Of a stretch of 11,944 nucleotides of DNA, positions 6,774 through 11,944 are shown one piece after another; position 1 is the first letter of the stretch; each line of letters begins with the position of its first letter. The translations under genes and the position numbers were made by a program. The stretch is taken from contig MU646480.1 of NCBI GenBank assembly GCA_026770585.1, positions 196,027 to 207,970 of the forward strand, read 5' to 3'. The notes under the pieces are model-generated. The model searched no databases and had not been told where the DNA came from. It saw only the letters and a program-made list of their open reading frames with translations. The stretch is from Baffinella frigidus. Its lineage: Eukaryota > Cryptophyceae > Cryptomonadales > Baffinellaceae.

Positions 6774-6905
6774 ACCGTACACTAAACCAGGTCTCAACCC
6801 TCAAGGTCACGAAATGGGCGGAGGAGGCCGGGGCTTCTGGTATGAACCGAAACCCTCAACCATAAACCATAAACCCCAAACCCTAAAACCTATACCCTTG
6901 ACCCT
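5942..6905. repeat. broken CCCTAAA telomere-like arrays with repeated spacers
   Basis: Blocks of CCCTAAA, CCCTGAA and CCCTCAA heptamers lie at about 5942-6120, 6180-6315, 6368-6480, 6557-6775 and 6846-6905. The non-telomeric spacers resemble one another: CTACTAAAAGGTCAACCCCA then AACCAAGTGCAA (6327 on), and CTCCTAAAAGCTCAGCGGC then AACCAGGTGCAA (6483 on). A weaker relative (CTTCTAAACCAAGAACC) is near 6112. The unit of duplication was therefore array plus spacer. A true terminal telomere would not contain such spacers. Confidence 0.9.
6691..6774. repeat. twelve perfect CCCTCAA heptamers
   Basis: Exactly twelve consecutive CCCTCAA units occupy 84 bp without a mismatch, inside otherwise degenerate telomere-like DNA. 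The purity of a non-canonical heptamer points to recent slippage or unequal exchange, or to a variant telomerase template. Confidence 0.95.
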
Positions 6906-7120
6906 AAAACCGGGTGTTGCGGCGGAGAGAGATACGCTCGATTGTTATGGTGTGAATTACATCCACCCCCACTTTTGAAATCCCATCTGAAATCCATCTG
7001 CAGGTATGTTGCAACAATCGACGTTTTGGAAATAGCTGATGAGGCGAACCAGGGACGTATGGAACGTGCATTGAGTAGTCGACTGTAAAATGTCAAGCGG
7101 ACAATGGCTCTACATGTATA
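6906..7120. other. edge of gene island, nothing recognised
   Basis: Non-repetitive sequence begins after the last CCCTAAA-like block. I see no domain-bearing ORF. It ends with CTACATGTATA directly before the family 1 copy E. Confidence 0.4.
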
Positions 7121-7224
7121 TACCCTTTAAATGACCAACGGGTGAATAATCGCCCGCGGAAGCCCTAGGCAGGTCCTAGGGCCCTACCGTAGGGCGTATG
7201 AGCCTACTGGTCACTTAAGGGATA
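7121..7224 (+). mobile_element. family 1 miniature inverted-repeat element (copy E), 104 bp
   Basis: The ends are TACCCTTTAAATGACCA and TGGTCACTTAAGGGATA (three mismatches between inverted ends), flanked by TA. The left interior forms CGGGTGA (7140-7146) with TCGCCCG (7151-7157) around loop ATAA. The right half has CCTAGGCAGGTCCTAGGGCC, CTACCGTAGGG and CGTATGAGCCTACT. It lies about 240 bp beyond the stop codon of the minus-strand gene at 7467-7850, so it may fall in or near that gene's 3' region. Confidence 0.87.
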
Positions 7225-7434
7225 ATGTCACGCGACCAATCCTTCTCCAATAGCGAGCGCATCTTCATTCAGCATAATTTCACAACCCCCCGAATGTGGG
7301 GATTCGCTCCGTCGCGCACTTGGCGTCTCAAATCACAGTGCAGAGACCTACAGCTGCCGGCTGATCATTGGTAGAAATCCAGTCTAGATTTCCCCTTGGG
7401 CGAACCCAGTACATGCGCGGCTTAGTTGTCAACG

Positions 7435-7460
7435 CCCCCGTGGTGCCTCTGGCACGGGGG
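7435..7460 (-). promoter_or_regulatory. strong hairpin just after the stop codon of the 7467-7850 gene
   Basis: CCCCC (7435-7439) pairs with GGGGG (7456-7460), and GTGCC (7443-7447) with GGCAC (7451-7455), leaving a TCT loop and a three-base bulge. On the minus strand it begins six bases after the TAG. It could influence 3'-end formation or stability of the mRNA. That is inference, since algal nuclear genes do not normally use hairpin terminators. Confidence 0.5.
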
Positions 7461-7466
7461 GCGGCG

Positions 7467-7850
7467 CTATTCGTCGAAGGCGTCGATGCGTGCCGCCATC
7501 TTGAGCTCTTCAGGGTTCGCAGCGACAAACTTGAAGGGTGCCTCAGGCGTGAGCTCACCCAGAGGCGGGTGGGACCAGGAATCTGGGACTTGGCTCCCAG
7601 ACTTCCATTCCTTCTCGCGGATCCAAACTTGATACCCCAGTTTCTCTCGCAGCAGGGTGTCAGTCCCGCCAGACTCGACAGACGGCCTCGTGGTGCCGTC
7701 ACCAGACATGCTGCGGACCCGGACCATGGCACCCCGAGTGCAGATCCTGGGTGCAGCGAAGCGCAGCTGCGGGGCAGACACGCTCAAGGGTGTGAATGCA
7801 GTCGCACCGACCATGGCACCGGCGAGAGCGAGCGTCTTGATCGAGAACAT
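7467..7850 (-). CDS. plastid-targeted protein of unknown function, 127 aa
   Basis: I do not recognise the mature family. Residues 1-18 form a signal peptide (MFSIKTLALAGAMVGATA). Phe19 is at the predicted cleavage point in the motif A-F-T-P. Residues 19-58 are rich in Ser, Ala and Arg (RFAAPR, TRGAMVRVRSMSG), as expected of the transit-peptide part of a leader for red-lineage secondary plastids. The mature part (about 50-127) is short, soluble and Trp/Pro-containing: GYQVWIREKEW at 72-82, then PDSWSHPPLGEL at 89-100, then an acidic end DAFDE. No membrane segment is visible after the leader. The ATG at the start of the signal peptide gives the natural N-terminus, and no intron is needed. It is divergent to the EF-hand gene at 8386. 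A plus-strand ORF over the same bases is its shadow. The gene call is fairly sure; the function is unknown, and import into the plastid is inferred from the leader. Confidence 0.8.
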   Translation of the reverse strand: MFSIKTLALAGAMVGATAFTPLSVSAPQLRFAAPRICTRGAMVRVRSMSGDGTTRPSVESGGTDTLLREKLGYQVWIREKEWKSGSQVPDSWSHPPLGELTPEAPFKFVAANPEELKMAARIDAFDE

Positions 7851-8385
7851 GTTGGTTGACGGGAGCGGTGTGGAGGTGAAGAGGAAGCGGCAGGACGTGT
7901 GTCGGGACTTGGAGGAGAGGGAGCGGTGCAGTGTTCAGGCAGCGGTGTGCTTTCTTCACTCGGATCCGAAGCTGCGTGTCTGGAGAGTGGTCGGGTGGGT
8001 GAGCCACTTGGTATTACTCCCGGTACGATCCAACAGGTATCTTTGTGCCTTGTACGAGCCCCTTGTACGAGCACGGATGTCACAAAAAGTTGTTTTTACG
8101 GACGTGACCCCCTTCTGGTTGCCCAGCGTGACCAATTCGATCACGCTGTCAGTCCATCTAAACGATTCACACCCAAGACGTAGAATGTTCCCTGCATCCA
8201 ACCCCTTTTTTACCACACCGAAAGCGGAGATCGAGCAATCTCAGAATCCGGGGTTAAAAATAGCATCCTTGACCACTTGACCCAAGAAAACATCCCTGTT
8301 CCGACTTTTCGGCCTCCACTTCTGGCAACAAAGCTGTCTGAAGGAGGTCTCATTCACCACGCAAGAACAAACGCACGCCCGCGCA
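7851..8385. promoter_or_regulatory. divergent intergenic region between two plastid-protein genes
   Basis: This 535-bp spacer holds the 5' ends of both genes and could act as a bidirectional promoter. Visible features are a tandem direct repeat of CCTTGTACGAGC (8048-8059 and 8061-8072) and an AT-rich TTAAAAATA at 8254-8262, about 124 bases before the plus-strand ATG. No clear TATA box lies at a standard distance from either start, and transcription starts cannot be read from the sequence. ORFs across it on both strands have no domain support. Confidence 0.5.
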
Positions 8386-8778
8386 ATGTTCCGCAACGTA
8401 TCCTTAGTCAGCCCGGCCTCTTTTTTTATCCTCGGCCTCGCCAGCGCCGCCGCCGCCTTCGCGCCCTCGGGCGGTCTGCCCAGCCTCCACAGCGATGCCC
8501 CCCGTGCTGCGTGCGCTCTGCGGATGCAGGCCAGCACTCCAACCACGGACAAGCTGACGTCTGCGCTGTTTGCCAAGCTGGACACTGACGGGTCGGGGAC
8601 CATTGACGACAACGAGCTCATGGTGGCGTGTCTTGACGGCCATCTCGAGCTCACGATGGCGTGTCTCGACGGCCATCTTGATCCCGACAACCGCAAGCTC
8701 TTGCCCTCCGATGCCAAGAAACGCTCGTTGAATCCCAAGAAGCGCTCGATGAGGGTCCTCTTCGACACTATCTTCTGA
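8386..8778 (+). CDS. plastid-targeted single EF-hand protein, 130 aa
   Basis: The leader has a basic start (MFRN), a hydrophobic core (residues 12-24, SFFILGLASAAAA) and Phe25 in the motif A-F-A-P, followed by a Ser/Ala/Arg stretch to about Met47. This is the bipartite pattern for secondary red plastids. Residues 66-77 are a textbook EF-hand loop, DTDGSGTIDDNE, with Asp1, Asp3, Ser5, Asp9 and the invariant Glu12, and Gly6 and Ile8 in place, so calcium binding is likely. EF-hands usually come in pairs; no second loop is visible. After the loop the protein contains an 11-residue tandem duplication (LMVACLDGHLE, LTMACLDGHLD, residues 78-99) and a basic 7-residue one (AKKRSLN, PKKRSMR, 110-123), then ends VLFDTIF. 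It could be a truncated or rapidly changing relative of a larger calcium-binding protein. TGA is at 8776-8778; a perfect palindrome follows 54 bases later. Role beyond calcium binding is unknown. Confidence 0.8.
   Translation: MFRNVSLVSPASFFILGLASAAAAFAPSGGLPSLHSDAPRAACALRMQASTPTTDKLTSALFAKLDTDGSGTIDDNELMVACLDGHLELTMACLDGHLDPDNRKLLPSDAKKRSLNPKKRSMRVLFDTIF
8617..8682 (+). repeat. 33-bp in-frame tandem duplication within the EF-hand gene
   Basis: Units 8617-8649 and 8650-8682 share GCGTGTCT and GACGGCCATCT. Most differences are at third codon positions (CTT/CTC, CTC/CTT), so the copies diverged while the amino acids were largely kept. Confidence 0.85.
8713..8754 (+). repeat. 21-bp in-frame tandem duplication at the gene's 3' end
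   Basis: Units 8713-8733 and 8734-8754 share CCAAGAA and CGCTCG and encode AKKRSLN and PKKRSMR, giving the product a basic tail. Confidence 0.75.
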
Positions 8779-8831
8779 GGAGCCTGCTGCGCCACCAGCC
8801 CTCAGGGAAGGACCAACAGGTCGTTTTTCAG

Positions 8832-8891
8832 ACCTGAAAATCACCTTGCAGCGGGGTCGGATCCGACCCCGCTGCAAGGTGATTTTCAGGT
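8832..8891. repeat. perfect 60-bp palindrome downstream of the EF-hand gene
   Basis: Two 30-base arms meet with no spacer at GGATCC (centre between 8861 and 8862). Arm landmarks are ACCTGAAAATCACC and TTGCAGCGGGGTCGG. Outside the perfect part the arms continue imperfectly for about 13 bases each way (CGTTTTTCAG against ATGAAAATCAAC). A transcript through it would form a very stable hairpin; as DNA it could extrude a cruciform. Perfect symmetry implies recent origin or active maintenance. It may be a miniature foldback element, but no target duplication is visible. Confidence 0.95.
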
Positions 8892-8904
8892 ATGAAAATC
8901 AACG

Positions 8905-9380
8905 ATTTGGTCTTTCTGGAGTGGTGGCGCTTAGAACGCTGTCAGCGAGAGTGGCGTGTACTAGTGTGTAAATGAATGATCCAGAAACCGACACGGGGTG
9001 CAGTGAGCAACCATCGCGAAGGCATGTGCGGCACTGGCGCTGCTTGTTTGTCAAAAACATACCAATTTCTCTGTAAATGAATATCGGAGGTACGGGTCTA
9101 TGTATCCATGGGACAATCTGCACATGTCAGCACCACCAGCAAACAGAAGAGAGCTATCGAGATTCTCGAAAACGTCGCTTTACCCTCCAGGGTGTCCCTG
9201 CGAATAGCCCTCCTGCTCGATTTCACCAACAGCACAGCCCAACAAGTAATTTGCACGTCGATTTTGCATGGGTTGGGGAAGCTGAGAATGCGAAGGGATT
9301 CGCGTGTGCCCACTGACAATTTGCCGTGCAGCCGCGACAGGTCAAACCGACAGAGTCACTCGTAAGTAAGGAGATGCATC
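8905..9380. other. no feature recognised
   Basis: Several short ORFs on both strands lack domains and leaders and overlap one another. No repeat of the families described elsewhere was seen until about 9381. Confidence 0.45.
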
Positions 9381-9427
9381 GCCATAGGCTCCTACTGTAG
9401 GCCTAGGGAGCAGAGGACCACCGTAGA
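9381..9427. repeat. fragment sharing core words of the miniature elements
   Basis: The words CCTACTGTAGGCCTAGGGAG and GAGGACCACCGTAGAGCG resemble the cores of family 2 copy 3 and the 2315-2476 foldback. No terminal inverted repeats are visible, so this is probably a degraded remnant. Confidence 0.45.
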
Positions 9428-9601
9428 GCGAGCAACGCCTGCACTCCCCGCTGTGGTGTCCGATGTTTATTTCCGACGTTTATTCCCCAGAGCCCGCGGC
9501 CCACTAGGGGGTGGATTTGAACACCCCGAATACAGACGACCTCACGGTCCGAGCCTCTGCACGTGAGCATGGGAGCGGTATCGCATACCTGCACCCACCC
9601 A

Positions 9602-9754
9602 AAGAGAACCACCCTGTATCCCCTCTTCACGAGCCTCTGCACTGGAGAGCTCAACGCGATCCGAAAGCAAAATGCTTTCTCTGCAGTCCTTTCTACGGAA
9701 CGGCGTGTCGTTGGGCTATGTTGGGCAATATTAAAACATAAAGGACCTACAGGA
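9602..9754 (+). repeat. left copy of a dispersed repeat (inverted to 10271-10441)
   Basis: It runs from GAGAACCACCCTGTATCCCC through CTCTTCACGAGCCTCTGCAC and GTGTCGTTGGGCTATGTTGG to GGACCTACAGGA. The segment at 10271-10441 is its diverged inverse. Peptides are conserved between copies in two different frames (KENHPVSPLHEPLHW in one, RVVGLCWAILK in the other), so if the ancestor was coding, at least one frameshift has occurred. An ORF of 125 codons (9563-9940) reads through but shows no known domain. The identity of the element is unknown. Confidence 0.75.
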
Positions 9755-10270
9755 CCGAGGCGGGCTTGTCTGATGTTTATGGTTTCCGATAGTTATTGCC
9801 CATCACAGGGCCTTCCAGACGCGGGGGAGGAAGCATGGCTTTTCAGCAGATACGTTCCAGTGTCCGCCTATGTTGAGAGTTCGAAGAACCTAATGGACCT
9901 AACGGGCCGCACAGCGAATCCGCTCGCGGACTATTCTTAAGTTGACCTCCTGGACCCGTGGTACAAACACGTCCACTTTGGCGCGAAATCTCGCCCAGCG
10001 CCGCCAAACCGGCGAGGCCGAATTAGGCTGCTACCCATGGGGGTGCCGTGGGCCGCCTTGGAATCCTAAATACTCGATTGAATTTAGTTGCCCCCAAGTC
10101 ACTGCTCCAAATGGAAGAAGCCCAGCAGGCTCTTGCTTTATTTGATTGAAGGAGTGCAAAGTTTTAACCAAATTAACTGACGTAAACTTACTGAATCCTG
10201 ACGAAAACTTACCCGTATTAGTCAACTATTCACGAACAAGGCAATGCACATGCAAGGCAACGCACATGAT
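9755..10270. other. spacer between inverted repeat copies
   Basis: It contains a block at 9855-9906 shared with 2762-2812, and GAGGCGGGC at 9757 related to 2501 and 11923. ACTGACGTAAACTTACTGAA is followed by a near-copy (CTGACGAAAACTTAC) around 10178-10212. A perfect-period 16-bp duplication lies at 10238-10253 and 10254-10269 (AAGGCAATGCACATGC, one internal and one terminal change). No gene supported. Confidence 0.55.
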
Positions 10271-10441
10271 GTCCTTTAGGTCCTTCAGGTTTTAATTTCG
10301 CCCAACATAGCCCAACGACACGCACTTCAGTAGAAAGGATCTGCAAAACTTCGGTAGAAAGGATCTGCATTTTTGCTTTCGGGTCGCATTGAGTTATCCA
10401 GTGCAGAGGCTTGTGAAGAGGGGATAAAGGGTGGTTCTCAT
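10271..10441 (-). repeat. right copy of the dispersed repeat, with an extra 24-bp duplication
   Basis: It is the inverse of 9602-9754, clearly diverged. It is longer mainly because of a 24-bp tandem duplication (units from 10324 and 10348, core GTAGAAAGGATCTGCA). On the minus strand a peptide SPLHKPLHW followed by RVVGLCWAKLKPEGPKG is readable in one frame, whereas the left copy needs two frames. The insertion length is a multiple of three. Confidence 0.75.
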
Positions 10442-11021
10442 GGGGCGTTTGAGTTATCCCACAGAGGAACGCACTCGCACACACACCAGAACCAAATATT
10501 GGTATTCCATGCTTTTAAGCGCAGACGAGCTCCAGCCACGGATACCCCAGATGTCAGGGAGAAACAAGATTGAAAAAGCTGAGAGGGGTTGTGTGGGGGT
10601 GTGGGGTGAGATCAGTCAAGAGAGAAACAGGTGGACGTGAAGAGGTTTCCCTGAATGTACAGTGGTTAATCCTTATTGGCTTGGAGGTGTCAGTGAAAGT
10701 CAGCCATTGGTCATTCCAATCCAAAAGCGTCAGAGAGGAACAAAATTAGTCAGTAAAGCAAGCAGCGTATCAGCAATCCCCCGCCTTCGAATAAGGCCGT
10801 TGTCACCCCCCCCCTCCCACTCGGCGCCTAGCTAGGTGGAGGACGTGTGAGTGTTTCAACTCCTCTCCTGAAGCTACGCGTCTTGCGGTCTGTGGCTTTG
10901 TCTCCTCCAACAACTATGAGACGGTTCGCTGTCTGGCCTGCTCGTCCCTATTGTTCGTTTTGATCGAGACCCCGCCCCCCCCCCCCTCCCCAGCACGTCT
11001 GTGTCCCCCCCCAGCTTGCGG
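10442..11021. other. no gene recognised; homopolymer C runs
   Basis: Mostly unique-looking sequence with short domain-free ORFs. C-rich runs occur near 10806-10816, 10975-10988 and 11006-11013, the last two just before the telomere-like array. A palindromic CCTAGCTAGG lies near 10827. Confidence 0.5.
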
Positions 11022-11640
11022 GGTTCGGGTTTTGATTTTCGGGTTTCGGGTTTCGGGTTTCGGGTTTCAGGTTTCGGGTTTCGGGTTTAAGGTTTCAGGT
11101 TTCGGGTTTTAGGTTTCAGGTTTCAGGTTTCAGGTTTCAGGTTTCAGGTTTTGGGTGTAGGGTCTCGTGTTTTTGGGTTTTCATTTCTGGTTCTAGGATT
11201 CAGTTTTCGGGTTTCGGGTTTCGGGTTTCGGGTTTCGGATTTAGGTTTGATAGATTATGTCAAGGGTTTGGGGTTCATGGTTTATGGTTTATTGTATATT
11301 GTTTATTGTTTATGGTTCATGGTTTATGGTTGGGGGTTTATTATTTATGGTTTATGGTTTATGGTTTATGGCTGGGTTTTCGGGGTTGGTGGTTTAGGTT
11401 TTAGGGTTGGTTATTTACGGTTTAGGGTTTAGGGTTTATGATTGAGGGTTTAGGTTTTGGGGTTCAGAGTTTAAGATTAGGGTGTAGGGTTTGGGGTTGA
11501 GGGTTGAGGTTTTAGGGATTAGGGTTTACGATTCAGGGTGTACGGTTTACGGGTCAAGATTCAGGGTTTAGGGTTGGGTTTGCATAGCCCTCAGGGTGTA
11601 GGGTTTGCATAGCCCTCAGTGATGGTTTAGGTTGTTTAGG
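11022..11640. repeat. G-rich telomere-like array in blocks of variant heptamers
   Basis: In order: GGGTTTC heptamers (about 11038-11100), GGTTTCA (11103-11150), GGGTTTC again (11206-11240), TTTATGG (about 11278-11372), then degenerate TTTAGGG types to about 11640. Its orientation is opposite to the arrays at 1-113 and 5547-6905. A 25-bp tandem unit, TTTGCATAGCCCTCAG plus GGTGTAGGG, begins at 11579 and repeats from 11604. ORFs such as 11151-11432 encode period-7 artefacts. Confidence 0.92.
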
Positions 11641-11707
11641 TTGAGCCTTTGCTGTACCAAGGATTGTGCTGGACAACGTTCGAATACAGGGATGTCCATG
11701 CTACATG

Positions 11708-11810
11708 TATCCCTCAAGTGACCAGGCCTCCGAATTTGGGGGCCTGAGGTCCTAGGCTGGTCCTAGGGCCCTACGGTACGGCGTATGAGCCTACTGGGCA
11801 CTTAGGGGCA
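11708..11810 (+). mobile_element. family 1 miniature inverted-repeat element (copy F), 103 bp
   Basis: The left end is TATCCCTCAAGTGACCA; the right end is TGGGCACTTAGGGGCA, where the expected outer TA is CA. The left interior forms AGGCCTCC (11725-11732) with GGGGGCCT (11739-11746) around GAATTT, with one G-T pair. The right half has GAGGTCCTAGG, GGTCCTAGGGCCCTACGG and GCGTATGAGCCTACT. It is preceded by CTACATGTA, as is copy E. Confidence 0.87.
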
Positions 11811-11944
11811 CAGGGCCATAACCTTTGAAGGCATGCCGCGCGAGCTCTCCGTTCTCTGATGATTCACTGACAGGATTCCTTACAACTACTTATAGGCGCT
11901 CTCCCTTGGAGCCCTTTTACCCGAGGCGGGCCCGTCCAGGACCC
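11811..11944. repeat. right edge with a repeat shared with 2497-2515
   Basis: ACCCGAGGCGGGCCCGTCC at 11919-11937 is identical to 2497-2515 and in the same orientation. The rest of the stretch has no recognised feature. The repeat is cut by the end of the window, so its true length is unknown. Confidence 0.6.

Noticed and set aside
7368-8280. Plus-strand ORFs of 163 and 207 codons opposite the plastid-protein gene
   Set aside because: They are antisense shadows of the minus-strand gene and continue into the spacer without any targeting leader or domain.
8241-8877. Minus-strand ORFs of 184 and 157 codons opposite the EF-hand gene
   Set aside because: They are antisense to a gene with a perfect EF-hand loop and a convincing leader, so the plus strand is the coding one.
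11151-11432. 93-codon ORF with repeated hydrophobic segments that look like membrane helices
   Set aside because: It is the translation of TTTCGGG and TTTATGG heptamers.
1-11944. tRNA or rRNA genes
   Set aside because: Scattered GGTTCAA- or GTTCGAA-like words were checked by eye and none sat in a cloverleaf-compatible context; no conserved rRNA segment was recognised. A covariance-model scan would be decisive.

Overview
The window looks like nuclear DNA of a eukaryotic alga, from a subtelomeric or telomere-derived region. Two lines of evidence support this. First, there are long degenerate arrays of plant-type telomere heptamers (CCCTAAA/TTTAGGG and the variants CCCTCAA, CCCTGAA, CCCGAAA, CCCCAAA, TTTATGG). 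Second, the only two convincing genes encode small proteins with bipartite leaders (signal peptide, a phenylalanine at the predicted cleavage site in an A-F-x-P motif, then a basic Ser/Ala-rich stretch). Such leaders send proteins to red-lineage secondary plastids in cryptophytes, heterokonts and haptophytes. A cryptophyte is my first guess, but the sequence alone does not prove it. I see no rRNA, tRNA, CRISPR array, bacterial operon or intact transposase.

Layout. 1-113: C-rich telomere-like array. 114-2210: a mosaic of minisatellites, diverged duplications and inverted repeats, including a perfect 61-bp inverted pair (1010-1070/1640-1700). 2000-3010: foldback elements and the first copies of a 103-104 bp miniature inverted-repeat element (family 1). 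3070-4150: a GA microsatellite, paired CACGCGTGA motifs and short tandem repeats. 4150-4960: three copies of a second miniature element (family 2). 5132-5235: another family 1 copy. 5546-6905: broken C-rich telomere-like arrays. 6910-11020: the gene-bearing island. 11022-11640: a G-rich telomere-like array. 11708-11810: a last family 1 copy.

Genes. The two genes are divergently transcribed (minus strand 7467-7850, plus strand 8386-8778) from a shared 535-bp spacer. One product is an unrecognised plastid-targeted protein; the other is a plastid-targeted protein with one canonical EF-hand. Each has a strong hairpin in its probable 3' region. The second gene carries recent in-frame tandem duplications.

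The most interesting pattern is in the miniature elements. Family 1 copies share terminal inverted repeats, TA flanks and a conserved right half. Their left interior differs in sequence from copy to copy, yet in every copy it can form a 7-8 bp stem-loop at the same place. Unrelated foldback families in the window also reuse the same palindromic words (CCTAGG, GGGCCC, CTACNGTAG). In addition, the gene island is bracketed by telomere-like arrays facing outward, as in a very small chromosome.
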